From: Palleniella intestinalis
GTDB lineage: Bacteria > Bacteroidota > Bacteroidia > Bacteroidales > Bacteroidaceae
Assembly: GCF_013166595.1 (NCBI RefSeq)
Contig: NZ_JABKKG010000004.1
Span: forward strand, 186,001-250,000
Direction: 5' to 3'
Length of the DNA stretch: 64,000 nt
Shown: positions 1 through 10,012 of the stretch, one piece after another
How positions within the stretch are numbered: position 1 is the stretch's first letter
Layout of the letters: each line of letters opens with the position of its first letter
The notes under the pieces: model-generated
What the model was told of the DNA's origin: nothing
What the model saw: the letters and a program-made list of their open reading frames with translations, nothing else
The model's database searches: none
Made by a program: the position numbers and the translations under genes

Positions 1-1737
1 ATCACAGACCCAGCTGCTTATGTTGGCTTCCTCTTTGACCTTTCACAAAAGGCAGATATCGCTACAGGTGATGCATATTTCGTGAATGGTGATGAGTCTA
101 ACATTGTTAATCTTACTCAAGGTTCTTGGTACCTTGTTTCTCTCAACGTTGACGTTAATGCTCGTACCATAGAGTACAACGTTAGTGACCTTATGGGTAC
201 TACTGTTACTTCCGGTACACGTACAATCCCTGCTACAGAGTGTGACGGCACAGAAATCAGCATGTATGCAGAGGGCTTGAACGTTATGGTTGCACGTTAT
301 CAGGCAAGATACTACTTTGATAACATCAGCCTCACTTGCGAGTCTGCTCAGGATGTGGCAAACGACCCTGTTGTGGCTCTCACTGGTCTTGGAAAAGACG
401 AAGAAGGCAATCTTAACCCGAACCTCCGTATTTACACCATCACATTCAAACCTGGTGAGACATTGAAGGTAAAGGGAACTGAGGGTGATGTTGCAGAAGT
501 AAGATACGACGACTGCACTGGTTCTTACAAGTATTCTACTACAACAAGTGGTACATTGGTAGCTTGGACAGAGGTTGGTACTGCTAAGTCTAACGAGATT
601 ACTATGGAAGTTGACTGCTCACCTTGTGCTCTCCCTGCAGTTGCCGCTGACGTTATCTCTGTGGAAGAAGGCTTCGCTAAGACGTACAAACTTACTGTAA
701 GCAACGCTGAAGTGCCATTGTCTCCAACATTGTTCATCTCTTACACATTCAATGGCAAGAACGGCACTACATTGAGCGGCGAGGAGCTTCCTACAGGTAC
801 CACAGTTACTGTTCCTGAGGCAGGTACTCTGACTGTGACAACATCTGCTTTCGGCTATCAGGCTACTGTAGTAACTATAGAGAACAACATCGAGTACGAG
901 CTTAAGAATAGCTACGACTTTGCCCGTATGACTCCGGAGACAATCAAGGCTGCTGGCTTCGCTGCCATAGAGGATTTGAATTCTGCAACAACAAGTGGTG
1001 AGAACAACTGGACAGCCCGCAAGCGTCTCTTCTACTATGACGTCAACCAGCCTGTAATGGGTGAGGATGGCAGCCCTGCTGTTGACGACAAGGGCAACCC
1101 TGTTTATACAGCTGTCTATCCATTCGGCTATGTTGCTGACGATTCAGAGTGCGTCATACACCGCTGGGTTATTGCTGACACTGACATGACAGAGGAGAAG
1201 GCTGCTGCAACATTCGAGGGTGTTACTCTTTGGAACGGTCTTGCTGCTCAGGTTCTCCAGGGCATCGGCCTTACACAGAATGCTACAAAGAACAACTACA
1301 ACACTGTCAAGTTCAAAGGTATCGGTGCTGACGACATCGTTATCGTCAATACAATCGGCGGCTATGGCAGCGATTCCAACCATCCTGTTGTGGCTACGGA
1401 TGCTGAGTACATGGCTCAGCTGAAAGGCACAGACGTTGCTTTCCCAATCGCAAGTACAGGCCGTGAGGTTCTTGGCAGCAAGGCAGGCGGTGCTTACGTT
1501 ATCGATGAGGAGGACGGCACGAAGACTCTCGGCTTCCAGCTCTTTCGTATCGACACAGCCCTTGTCTACGCAAAGGTATTCGGTGTGAAGGGCGGTTCAG
1601 TAGGCATCGAGAACATCGGTACCGGTGAGAACGCTCAGAACGCAGGTGCTTACTACAACCTCGCAGGTCAGCGCATCGCGAAGCCTGCTAAGGGCTCTAT
1701 CTTTATCCACAACGGAAAGAAGATGATCATGAAGTAA
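1..1737 (+). CDS. Large secreted protein, 3' part (C-terminal 578 residues)
   Basis: The reading frame is open from the first base of the window, so the start and any signal peptide lie upstream; the Met codon at 82 is internal. The visible part is rich in Thr, Val, Gly and Asn with beta-sandwich-like stretches, as in extracellular modular proteins. It ends in a tail with AYYNLAGQR, then KGSIFIHNGKK and a final basic residue. That layout is typical of the C-terminal tail of secreted or surface proteins in Prevotella and relatives, and is usually linked to export by the type IX system; that link is inference here. No catalytic motif was recognised. Codon use favours GCT, GTT, GGT, ACT and CGT far more than the glycosidase genes downstream, suggesting high expression. 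A strong terminator follows at once. Confidence 0.8.
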   Translation: MTDPAAYVGFLFDLSQKADIATGDAYFVNGDESNIVNLTQGSWYLVSLNVDVNARTIEYNVSDLMGTTVTSGTRTIPATECDGTEISMYAEGLNVMVARYQARYYFDNISLTCESAQDVANDPVVALTGLGKDEEGNLNPNLRIYTITFKPGETLKVKGTEGDVAEVRYDDCTGSYKYSTTTSGTLVAWTEVGTAKSNEITMEVDCSPCALPAVAADVISVEEGFAKTYKLTVSNAEVPLSPTLFISYTFNGKNGTTLSGEELPTGTTVTVPEAGTLTVTTSAFGYQATVVTIENNIEYELKNSYDFARMTPETIKAAGFAAIEDLNSATTSGENNWTARKRLFYYDVNQPVMGEDGSPAVDDKGNPVYTAVYPFGYVADDSECVIHRWVIADTDMTEEKAAATFEGVTLWNGLAAQVLQGIGLTQNATKNNYNTVKFKGIGADDIVIVNTIGGYGSDSNHPVVATDAEYMAQLKGTDVAFPIASTGREVLGSKAGGAYVIDEEDGTKTLGFQLFRIDTALVYAKVFGVKGGSVGIENIGTGENAQNAGAYYNLAGQRIAKPAKGSIFIHNGKKMIMK

Positions 1738-1762
1738 TCCTCAACGAGGACAATCTATAAAC

Positions 1763-1794
1763 AAAAAAGGACGCCGTTCATGGCGTCCTTTTTT
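1763..1794 (+). terminator. Intrinsic terminator after the secreted-protein gene
   Basis: A-tract, then GGACGCC, a 6-nt loop and GGCGTCC followed by six T. It lies 26 nt after the stop codon. The A-tract and T-tract make it usable from both strands. Confidence 0.9.
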
Positions 1795-2022
1795 GTTGTC
1801 GGTAGGGGTTCTCTTTGAAAATGTTTCTCATGCGGACTCTGATGATTTCTTGTATTTGTATGATGGTATGGCTCTAAGAGTTCAAAGAATCAAAAGCATT
1901 CGCTTCGCCTTTGCAGTGCTTTGTCTGTAAGGATGGATTCTTTGTTTTCTTTTGTTTCTTCGAGATAAAAGACTTCGAGTGAGAATGCTTTGATAATCAA
2001 GGGAATAGAGGTGTGGAGACGG
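1795..2022. other. Intergenic stretch without recognised gene
   Basis: No open frame with a family resemblance, no promoter of the Bacteroidota type and no hairpin was seen between the terminator and the repeat cluster that starts at 2023. Confidence 0.5.
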
Positions 2023-2103
2023 AAGGTAACACTTTGATGTGCAAAGTGTTACCTTTGACCATGCAAAACGTTATCTTTCGTAATGCAAAGCGTAACCTTT
2101 TGG
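2023..2103. repeat. AAAGGTAAC-type intergenic repeat cluster, copy 1
   Basis: The block starts with a perfect inverted repeat: AAGGTAACACTTTG at 2023-2036 and its complement at 2042-2055. Two more degenerate units follow, separated by spacers containing ACCATGCAAA or GTAATGCAAA. The same word pattern, with CATGG or CCATG spacers, occurs at 14213, 23772, 41523 and 51748. Here it ends about 70 bp before the promoter of the GH115 gene. Confidence 0.75.
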
Positions 2104-2175
2104 AAAATAATGCATCCTTCCTCGCAAAACCATGCGTTTTTATACGAAATCACATCTTATGCGCACGGATTTACA

Positions 2176-2205
2176 TTGTCGGTTTATTTGTTTTTATTAA
2201 TTTTG
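2176..2205 (+). promoter_or_regulatory. Bacteroidota-type promoter of the GH115 gene
   Basis: TTG at 2176-2178, a 19-nt spacer, and the -7 element TAATTTTG at 2198-2205, followed by CAAA. Transcription would start near 2212, giving a leader of about 64 nt before the ATG at 2276. Confidence 0.7.
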
Positions 2206-2275
2206 CAAATAATTTCGTGGCATGTATGCCTGCCGCTATCTAACTATCCAAGCAAACGAATAAATATTAGAGGAA

Positions 2276-4798
2276 ATGATGTACAGAAAGACATTAATCA
2301 TTATGCTTTCATGCCTTTCGCTCACTCATGTGAAAGGTGAAGACCTTGTCTGGTATGACAGTGGCAAGCCTGTCACATTCCACGTTCAGAAGAAGACAGA
2401 CCCTGTCGTGGACGTGGCATTGCAGATGTTCCATGCCGATATCACTGCCGTGACAGGAGCCGCGCCGCGCAAGACTGCCGGAGGAAATGCCGTAATCCGC
2501 ATAACGCAGGTGGACAGGGCGACAAGCGGTGAGGTGCAGCAGCTGAGGAAATGTGGCATAAACGTCGACTCGCTGAAGCAGGGGATTGACGCTTTTGCCA
2601 TACGTGTCCATGACGGAAAGATTCTTGTGGCAGGCGGCAACGGCAGGGGCACGGCTTACGGCCTGCTCGAACTGAGCCGCATCGCCGGTGTGTCGCCATG
2701 GACATGGTGGGGCGATGTCATCCCTGAGCGCAAGCAGCGCCTTACGATAGCCTCGGACTACATGACGATGCAGAGTGCGTCGGTGGAGAAGCGCGGCATC
2801 TTCCTCAATGACGAGGACTGGTCGCTGCGTCCGTGGAGCTATAAGCACTATGAGCCGGCACGCTTCGGTCAGATTGGCCCAAGGACTTATCGTCGTGTGT
2901 TTGAACTGTTGCTCCGCCTTCGCGCCAATGCCGTATGGCCCGCTATGCACACAGGAACGGAGGCGTTCTTCAAGAATCCTGACAACAAGGTGATGGCTGA
3001 CAGTTGCGGCATTTTTGTCGGCACATCCCATTGTGAGCCGCTTTTGAGGAACAATGTCGATGAGTGGAGCGTCAAGGAGCGTGGCGCGTTCAACTACCGA
3101 ACGAACCGCGAGGCGGTGCAGAACTATTGGACGGAGCGCCTCAAAGAGGTCAGCAAGTCCTCGACAAACATGTTCACCATCGGCATGCGCGGCATACACG
3201 ACGGTTCGATGGAGGGCTACAAGACTGCCGACGAGAAGTTCCATGCCTTGCAGCAAGTAATCGATGACCAGCAGAAACTTATAGCGAAATACATCGGCGA
3301 CCCACGGAAGCAGATGCAAGTCTTTGTGCCTTATAAGGAAGTCCTTGAGCTTTACACGAAAGGCCTGCACGTTCCGGAGACCGCAACCCTTATGTGGTGT
3401 GATGACAACTATGGCTACATCACTCGTCTGTCCGACCCTCGTGAGCAGCAGCGTGTAGGAGGAGGCGGTGTCTATTATCACCTCAGCTATTGGGGACGCC
3501 CACATGACTATCTCTGGCTGACGACCACGCAGCCGGGACTCATCTACCACCAGATGCGCCAGGCCTACGACCATAATGTGCGCAAGTTGTGGATTGCCAA
3601 TGTCCACGACCCGAAAGTCGCCGCTTACGACCTTGAACTGTTCCTCGATATGGCATGGGACATCGACTGTGTGAACGGCAGCACTCTTGACAACCACCTG
3701 AAGCAGTGGCTCACAACGCAGTTCGGCAGTGAGGCGGCCAAGGCACTTGCCCCGGCTATGGAGGAGTTCTACAGGCTTTGTGGCATCCGCCGCCCCGAGT
3801 TTATGGGGTGGTCACAGGTGGAACTTGACAAGAAGAAATATGACAGAGGCTTGTCGCAAGTGCGCAACAGTGAGTTCTCCACCACGCAGTTCGGCAATGA
3901 GCTCGACCGTTATCTTGACGACTACCACCGCATTGTGGCTGTTGTCGACAGTGTGGCAAAGAGGAATATCCCGGCACGCCTTCACGATGCGTTCTTCGCA
4001 GCGGTGGAGTATCCTGTGAAATCCGCAGCCTTCAATGCCGTGAAAATGCTTGAAGCGCAGCGTGCGCGCCAGCTTGCCAACGGCAGCACCTTGTCCGACC
4101 TTGACACAAACCGTGACCCGCTGACCTTGGCCTGTGCGCGAAGCGTTGCCGCATACAATGAAATCCGGCGACTCACAAAGCGTTATAATGAGGATATGGC
4201 GGCAGGGAAATGGAATCATGCCATGGATTGCAATCCGCGCCATCTGCCTTCACTCTGTGCACCGGTGTTGCCTTATTCTTATACAGAGGATGAGACAAAA
4301 GAGATTTTGGCAAAGTATCCTGAGCAGAGGAACTACCACGCCATCGACCCTGACGGTGTCATTGCGCGCAACGCATCGTCCTTCGCCACCGCTCCGGAGG
4401 GCACAACGCCTGTTCGGATGCTTGGCCATTCGATGAACGCTGTGCCACTGCAGAAGGGCGGCACGCTGACCTATGACTTCACCTTCGACCATGAGGGAGA
4501 GGCTAATCTGACAGTAGCACTTATCCCGACACAGCCTAACGACAACGGCGATTTGCGCTTTCAGGTCAGCATTGACGGAGCAGAGCCGACGGTGTTCTCA
4601 CTGAAAGAGCCGTTCCGTTCTGAGCAATGGAAGCTGAATGTGCTGCGCGGACAGGCACGGCGCACGCTGACAGTAAACCTCTCGAAGGGCAGCCACAGGC
4701 TTGAGATAAAGGCTCTTGACCCGAACATTGTCGTCGACCAGTGGATGATTGACCCGAACCTGAAGCGCGGAACGCATTACCTGATTCCGGTAAAGTAA
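2276..4798 (+). CDS. GH115 family alpha-glucuronidase, secreted
   Basis: 840 residues, the usual length for glycoside hydrolase family 115. These enzymes remove (4-O-methyl-)glucuronic acid from xylan side chains. A signal peptide covers about residues 1-22. An N-terminal domain reaches the WTWWGDV segment, a barrel domain follows with KRGIFLNDEDW, NAVWPAMH and the TMWCDDNYGY segment, and the C-terminal 110 residues form the family's beta-sandwich end domain (ending near VVDQWMIDPN). The start is ATG-ATG directly after AGGAA. It heads a run of plus-strand glycosidase genes (GH43-GH43, GH2), which points to glucuronoarabinoxylan breakdown in the periplasm or at the surface. Substrate is inferred from family and neighbours. 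Confidence 0.9.
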   Translation: MMYRKTLIIMLSCLSLTHVKGEDLVWYDSGKPVTFHVQKKTDPVVDVALQMFHADITAVTGAAPRKTAGGNAVIRITQVDRATSGEVQQLRKCGINVDSLKQGIDAFAIRVHDGKILVAGGNGRGTAYGLLELSRIAGVSPWTWWGDVIPERKQRLTIASDYMTMQSASVEKRGIFLNDEDWSLRPWSYKHYEPARFGQIGPRTYRRVFELLLRLRANAVWPAMHTGTEAFFKNPDNKVMADSCGIFVGTSHCEPLLRNNVDEWSVKERGAFNYRTNREAVQNYWTERLKEVSKSSTNMFTIGMRGIHDGSMEGYKTADEKFHALQQVIDDQQKLIAKYIGDPRKQMQVFVPYKEVLELYTKGLHVPETATLMWCDDNYGYITRLSDPREQQRVGGGGVYYHLSYWGRPHDYLWLTTTQPGLIYHQMRQAYDHNVRKLWIANVHDPKVAAYDLELFLDMAWDIDCVNGSTLDNHLKQWLTTQFGSEAAKALAPAMEEFYRLCGIRRPEFMGWSQVELDKKKYDRGLSQVRNSEFSTTQFGNELDRYLDDYHRIVAVVDSVAKRNIPARLHDAFFAAVEYPVKSAAFNAVKMLEAQRARQLANGSTLSDLDTNRDPLTLACARSVAAYNEIRRLTKRYNEDMAAGKWNHAMDCNPRHLPSLCAPVLPYSYTEDETKEILAKYPEQRNYHAIDPDGVIARNASSFATAPEGTTPVRMLGHSMNAVPLQKGGTLTYDFTFDHEGEANLTVALIPTQPNDNGDLRFQVSIDGAEPTVFSLKEPFRSEQWKLNVLRGQARRTLTVNLSKGSHRLEIKALDPNIVVDQWMIDPNLKRGTHYLIPVK

Positions 4799-4800
4799 TG

Positions 4801-4887
4801 GGACAGTACTGACATTATTGACAGCATTGACAATACTGACCCTATCGACAATATTGACAATAATGTCAATGCTGTCAATATTGTCAG
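4801..4887. repeat. 9-bp-period TATTGACA/TGTCAATA array with long hairpin
   Basis: About nine degenerate words of the form TAyTGACAr with period near 9 bp; the words flip orientation in the middle. The arms at 4816-4832 and 4864-4880 are perfect 17-bp inverted repeats, so the RNA could fold into a long hairpin 22 nt before the GH43 start codon. Related arrays occur at 18279, 27334, 29070 and 34094. Confidence 0.75.
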
Positions 4888-4901
4888 AAAAAACATAACC
4901 A

Positions 4902-6923
4902 ATGAAAAGACTTCTCGCATCCATACTTATTGCTTCCTCTTCCTGCCTGTGCATGAAGGCAGCCGGCAACGTTACCAATGTGCCGGAGGAAAAGGACATG
5001 AAGGCCTACCTTATGGTCTATCATAAGGACGAAGACCACGGCCTCCACATGGCGATAAGCCGTGACGGACGGCGGTTTGCGGCATTGAACGATGACAATC
5101 CCGTCATCGCCGGCGACACCATTGCCATGCAGAAAGGCATCCGCGACCCACACATCTATCGCGGACCGGATGGCGCTTTCTACATGACCATGACCGACCT
5201 GCACGTCTTCGGGCAGCGTGACGGCAAGCGGACGACGGAGTGGGAGCGTCCCGGCGAGGACTATGGCTGGGGCAACAACCGTGGCATCGTGATGATGAAA
5301 TCATGGGATTTGCTCAATTGGACGCACACTGTGCTGAACTTTGACACCCTCTTCCCAGCATGGCGGGAGATAGGTTGCGCATGGGCTCCCGAGACTTTCT
5401 ACGACGACAAGGCAGGAAAACTCATGGTGCATCTTACCATGCGCCAAAGGAAGGATGCCAACAAGCTCTATTATGTCTATGTAAATAAGGATTTTAACGC
5501 CATAGAATCCGAGCCGAAAGTCCTTTTCCGGCACAATGACCCGAAGGTTTCTGTCATCGACGGTGACATCACCAAGGTAGGCGATGCTTATCATCTGATG
5601 TACGTAAGCCACGAACAGCAGGCAGGAATACGGCATGCCGTCTCCGACAGTCCCACAGGCGAGTGGACGGTCATGGACGGTTATGTCGACGCATCGCCTG
5701 TCGGTTGTGAAGCACCCACCGTGTTCAAGCGCATCGGTGAGGATGTTTGGGTGGTGATGTACGACATCTATCGCCGGAATCCGATGACCTTCGGCTTTGT
5801 GGAGACCACGGATTTCAAGACCTACAAAGACCTTGGGGAGTTCAACAACGGAAAGATGCGCATGCTGAACTTCTATTCCCCGAAGCACGGCGCTATCGTG
5901 CAAATCACCGGAGAAGAGGCTGACCGCCTGGAGAAGTATTGGAAGGAGAAACCGAAAGGCTATAATGCCTACCGCCCTGTGACAGAGCCGAACAAGGCGA
6001 ACCCTGTCATCGAAGGCTTCTTTGCCGACCCTGAGATACTTTATTCCGAGAAGACAGGACGCTATTATCTCTATCCCACCACCGACGGGGCTGAGGAATG
6101 GCGCAACCATGATGCGGAAGTCTACTCCTCAGCCGACATGAAGACATGGCAGCATGAGGGCAAGGCGCTTGACCTCAGGACAGACGTGGCGTGGGCGGAC
6201 AGCTGCCTTTGGGCGCCGTGCATCATAGAGCGCAAGTACGGGAAAGGAAAGAAAGCGAAGTACAAGTACTTCTACTACTTTGTCGCAAACGGCAACATCG
6301 GTGTCGCAACGGCAGACAATCCCGCAGGACCGTTCAAGGATGCGCTCGGCAAACCTATGATTCCTAATCCCGAAAGCGGGCCTATGCGCGGGCATATCAT
6401 CGACCCTGACGTGTTCCATGACCCTGTCAGCGGAAAGTATTACCTGTATTGGGGCAATTCGTTCCTTGTCTGTGCGGAGCTAAATGATGACATGCTGTCC
6501 GTGAAGGATGAGACTCTGACCTATGTAATCCCGCGAGGCCGGCAACGGAAGTTCCATTATAATGAGGCAAGCTATGTCTTCTACCGCAATGGAAAGTACT
6601 ACTTCATGTGGTCGGAGAACGACACTCGCAGTACGGAGTACCGTGTGCGCTATGCCATGGGCGACTCTCCTACGGCAATAACAGGGCCTGTCAAGGATGC
6701 CATTGTCCTCCGCAAAGACCCTGACCGACAGATTTACGGCACAGGACATCATGCTGTCATCTGCAAACCCGGCACAGACGAATGGTACATCGTCTACCAC
6801 CGTTTCCAACGTCCTGACGGTCTGAAGCGCGGATGGTCGGCAGGCTACTACCGTGAGGTGTGCATCGACAGGATGCATTTCAACCCTGACGGCACGATAA
6901 AGCCTGTAAAGCCGACATTGTAG
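4902..6923 (+). CDS. Tandem two-domain GH43 glycosidase, secreted
   Basis: 673 residues with a signal peptide (about 1-21) and two complete family 43 beta-propeller domains. Each has the GH43 acidic triad: D82 (IRDPH), D220 (VIDGD) and E270 (GCEAP) in the first; D376 (FADPE), D501 (IIDPD) and E555 (YNEAS) in the second. Family 43 enzymes are mainly beta-xylosidases and alpha-L-arabinofuranosidases. With the GH115 gene upstream and the GH2 gene 39 nt downstream, removal of arabinose or xylose from arabinoxylan is the best guess. Two apparently intact active sites in one chain could give two activities; which site cuts what cannot be told from sequence. Confidence 0.9.
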   Translation: MKRLLASILIASSSCLCMKAAGNVTNVPEEKDMKAYLMVYHKDEDHGLHMAISRDGRRFAALNDDNPVIAGDTIAMQKGIRDPHIYRGPDGAFYMTMTDLHVFGQRDGKRTTEWERPGEDYGWGNNRGIVMMKSWDLLNWTHTVLNFDTLFPAWREIGCAWAPETFYDDKAGKLMVHLTMRQRKDANKLYYVYVNKDFNAIESEPKVLFRHNDPKVSVIDGDITKVGDAYHLMYVSHEQQAGIRHAVSDSPTGEWTVMDGYVDASPVGCEAPTVFKRIGEDVWVVMYDIYRRNPMTFGFVETTDFKTYKDLGEFNNGKMRMLNFYSPKHGAIVQITGEEADRLEKYWKEKPKGYNAYRPVTEPNKANPVIEGFFADPEILYSEKTGRYYLYPTTDGAEEWRNHDAEVYSSADMKTWQHEGKALDLRTDVAWADSCLWAPCIIERKYGKGKKAKYKYFYYFVANGNIGVATADNPAGPFKDALGKPMIPNPESGPMRGHIIDPDVFHDPVSGKYYLYWGNSFLVCAELNDDMLSVKDETLTYVIPRGRQRKFHYNEASYVFYRNGKYYFMWSENDTRSTEYRVRYAMGDSPTAITGPVKDAIVLRKDPDRQIYGTGHHAVICKPGTDEWYIVYHRFQRPDGLKRGWSAGYYREVCIDRMHFNPDGTIKPVKPTL

Positions 6924-6962
6924 AATAGGAAAAACAAACATAAAAAACAGAAATTCAGCTAT

Positions 6963-9806
6963 ATGATTATAAGACTGTTCTCATATATATGTTTATCAGT
7001 GATGTGCTGTTGTGCAACAATGGCGCAGACAACCACCGAGACAATCCTGCTTTCAGGGCAGGGCTGCGATGACACAAAGCCATGGCGTTTCACCGTCACT
7101 GACGGTATGCGCAAAGGCAAGCGAAGCACAATCCAAGTGCCTTCGTGCTGGGAACTGCAAGGCTTTGGGGCATACACCTACGGACGATGGTACACCAAGA
7201 AAGGGGAACGCCCGTCCATGGAGTCCGGCATATATGAGCTTGATTTCACCGTTCCTGCGAAATGGAACGGTAAGGTGGTGGAAATCAACTTTGAAGGTGT
7301 GATGACCGATGCCGAAGTCTGTGTCAACGGACTGCCGGCGGGTGACATCCACCGTGGCGCGTTCACACCTTTCTCTTACGACATTTCCGACAAAGTGAGG
7401 TATGGAAAGAGGAATCACCTCCGTGTGAAAGTAGACAAAGAGTCCTCAAACAAAAGCATCAATGCCGCCGAACGTAAGGCCGACTGGTGGCTTTTCGGAG
7501 GAATCTACCGCCCTGTCACGCTCACTGCCAAGCCAAAATGCCACATCCGCAGAGCCACCATTGACGCTCGGGCAGATGGCCGACTGAACATTCAGCTGCT
7601 GACAAGCATGGTTTCTGACGGATATACGCTTGAAGCCTCCGTTGAAGGGTTGGGAAAAAGGAGCGCAACTGTCAAAAAGGACTCCTGCATGGTGACGATG
7701 GACTTCCCTTCGCCTTGCCAATGGACTCCCGAAACGCCACACCTTTATTCCCTTCATCTGACACTCCGTGACGCTAAAGGCACTCCGCTGCATAGCATTG
7801 GGAAGCGGATAGGTTTCCGTACCGTAGAGTTCCGTGAGGGCGACGGTTTCTATCTCAATGGCACAAAGCTGCTTATCAATGGCGTTAACCGCCATTGCTT
7901 CTATCCGGAGACAGGGCGCACATCGTCAAAAGCCCGAGACATTGAGGACGTGAAGCTCATAAAGGCGATGAATGCCAATGCCATACGTTCCCATTATCCG
8001 CCGGACTCCCACCTGCTGGACATCTGTGACTCCCTGGGCATGCTCTATCTCAATGAATTGGCAGGGTGGCAGAACCCTTATGACAATGCCAACGGCCCGC
8101 GCATACTTAAAGAGATGATCACACGTGATGCGTCACATCCGTGCATCTTCGCATGGAGCAACGGCAATGAGGGCGGTTTCAATTACAATCTTGACCCTCT
8201 ATTTGACGCTTACGACCCGCAGCATCGCCATGTGGTGCATGCCTGGGCACTGTGGAATGGTGTGGACGCTCACCATTATCCTGCATTCCAAACGGGAGCG
8301 GGAAGACTTAGAAACGGCACTAAAGTGTTCATGCCCACGGAGTTCCTGCATGCACAATACGACAAGGGAGGTGGCGCTTCACTCTACGATTATTGGGTGA
8401 ACTGGCGGCAGAGCCCTTTGTTTGCCGGCGGATTCATCTGGGCATGGGCTGACGAAGGCATAGCACGCACCGACCGCAACGGTGCCATCGACACCGACGG
8501 CCCTAACGGTCCTGACGGCATTGTAGGGCCATATCGTGAGAAAGAGGGCAGCTATTGGGCGATAAGGGATATATGGGCGCCGGTGCAAATCTCTCCGTTT
8601 GTAATCAACGACAAATGGAACGGCAGGATTATGCTCACGAATGATTACCTGTTCACTGACCTTTCCCAATGCACTCTCGCATGGGAATGGCAGTCATTGC
8701 CGGCTGCCGGTGGTGAAACAAACACCATATCTTCCGGCTCAATGCGCTTGCCACAGGCGGCACCTGGCGAGTCCCGACACATCACTTTGCAGGATGTCCG
8801 CCCGGCAAAAGGACTTCCGGCCTTCCTGCAGCTGCATGTCCTGTCGCCACAAAAGGACACTATCCTCACACGTTCCTATCCCGCCTGTGGTGCAGAGGCG
8901 TTATACAGCTCACTTGGCACAAAGGAGAACGGCAAGGCAACATTGCAAACCGATGATGAGACAATCACCCTTTGCGCTAATAACGTAAAGTGTGAGTTCG
9001 CCAAATCGACGGCTTTGCTCAGAAAAGTGACATGCTCGGGCAAGGAAACAGCATTCAACAACGGGCCTTTGCCTGTCGGATTCAAGGCGAAACTGAAGTC
9101 TGTCGGCACAAGGACAGAAGGAAACGATGCGCTTCTCATAGCCCGTTACTCCGGCGGTATAGACTCTATCGTATGGCGCATGAAGCCCTCCGGCATACTG
9201 GAAATGGACGCTGTGCTGCTCAATGACCGCCGCGGACATGGCTATGAAGGGAAATTCCTTGAGCCGGACGCACGCAACATCGGTCTGACATTCTCTTATC
9301 CTGAAGAACAATGCCGTGGCATGCGGTGGCTGGGCAACGGCCCTTACCGTGTGTGGCGTAACCGCCGGCAGGGTACACGCCTCGGATTATGGGAGAATAC
9401 CTATAACAATACCATCACCGGTGAACTGCCAATAGACTCCGCACTATGGAAGAAAGGCGCACAGAAGCCGCAGACCCACCTTGTCTATCCGGAGTTCAAG
9501 GGATTCTACAGTGATATGTATTGGGCGGAAATACAGTCAGAGGAGTCTCCGTTCACTGTCTACTGTGCCACGGAAGGCACATATTTCCGCATCTTCACTC
9601 CACAAGAACCGGTGCTCCGCCGTGACGGCAAGCGCACGATGGAGAGGTTTCCGGAGGGGGACATGTCGTTCCTGATTGACATCGCTCCCATACAGTCGTA
9701 CAAGCCTTTGGAGCAGCTTGGCCCTCAGGCTATGGTTCCGACAGTGAGAATCAACCTTGGCGATGAAGGTCTGCCGTTAAGACTGAGGTTTGATTTCAGG
9801 AGGTAA
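6963..9806 (+). CDS. GH2 family glycosidase, secreted
   Basis: 947 residues with a signal peptide (about 1-21). The order is that of family 2: sugar-binding jelly roll (about 35-190), immunoglobulin-like domain (about 195-290), catalytic barrel (about 295-560), then extra C-terminal beta domains. The acid/base is E403 in SNGNEGG and the nucleophile E460 in MPTEFLH. Family 2 covers beta-galactosidases, beta-glucuronidases, beta-mannosidases and others. The extra C-terminal module and the xylan-type neighbours leave the substrate open. It follows the GH43 gene after 39 nt and is probably in the same transcript. Confidence 0.88.
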   Translation: MIIRLFSYICLSVMCCCATMAQTTTETILLSGQGCDDTKPWRFTVTDGMRKGKRSTIQVPSCWELQGFGAYTYGRWYTKKGERPSMESGIYELDFTVPAKWNGKVVEINFEGVMTDAEVCVNGLPAGDIHRGAFTPFSYDISDKVRYGKRNHLRVKVDKESSNKSINAAERKADWWLFGGIYRPVTLTAKPKCHIRRATIDARADGRLNIQLLTSMVSDGYTLEASVEGLGKRSATVKKDSCMVTMDFPSPCQWTPETPHLYSLHLTLRDAKGTPLHSIGKRIGFRTVEFREGDGFYLNGTKLLINGVNRHCFYPETGRTSSKARDIEDVKLIKAMNANAIRSHYPPDSHLLDICDSLGMLYLNELAGWQNPYDNANGPRILKEMITRDASHPCIFAWSNGNEGGFNYNLDPLFDAYDPQHRHVVHAWALWNGVDAHHYPAFQTGAGRLRNGTKVFMPTEFLHAQYDKGGGASLYDYWVNWRQSPLFAGGFIWAWADEGIARTDRNGAIDTDGPNGPDGIVGPYREKEGSYWAIRDIWAPVQISPFVINDKWNGRIMLTNDYLFTDLSQCTLAWEWQSLPAAGGETNTISSGSMRLPQAAPGESRHITLQDVRPAKGLPAFLQLHVLSPQKDTILTRSYPACGAEALYSSLGTKENGKATLQTDDETITLCANNVKCEFAKSTALLRKVTCSGKETAFNNGPLPVGFKAKLKSVGTRTEGNDALLIARYSGGIDSIVWRMKPSGILEMDAVLLNDRRGHGYEGKFLEPDARNIGLTFSYPEEQCRGMRWLGNGPYRVWRNRRQGTRLGLWENTYNNTITGELPIDSALWKKGAQKPQTHLVYPEFKGFYSDMYWAEIQSEESPFTVYCATEGTYFRIFTPQEPVLRRDGKRTMERFPEGDMSFLIDIAPIQSYKPLEQLGPQAMVPTVRINLGDEGLPLRLRFDFRR

Positions 9807-9822
9807 CCGACCGGGAAACATC

Positions 9823-9852
9823 CGTATCGGCATCGTTGCCGGTACGCTTTTG
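9823..9852 (+). terminator. Weak terminator-like hairpin after the GH2 gene
   Basis: CGTATCGGCA and TGCCGGTACG pair over 10 bp with one wobble around a TCGT loop, followed by CTTTTG. It lies 17 nt after the GH2 stop codon. Confidence 0.5.
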
Positions 9853-9929
9853 CAAGAAAAAAAGTTGTTTGATAATATGTATTTTTCCACTATTGTAGAT
9901 TTTCATGGTTAGCACAATAGTAAGGAGAA

Positions 9930-9965
9930 GGGCTGGCATCTCGTGAGAAATGCCAGCCCTGTTTT
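9930..9965. terminator. Terminator hairpin between convergent genes
   Basis: GGGCTGGCAT and ATGCCAGCCC pair around a short loop, followed by GTTTTAG on the plus strand. It sits between the end of the GH2 gene and the end of the minus-strand phosphatase and may serve both. Confidence 0.7.
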
Positions 9966-10012
9966 AGTTTGTAAAAGTCTTTTTATGCAATGTTTCCACA
10001 CAAAGGATGTGG

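Noticed and set aside
2309..3697. 462-codon open frame on the minus strand
   Set aside because: It lies wholly opposite the GH115 gene and has no family resemblance; the sense strand encodes a clear GH115 protein.
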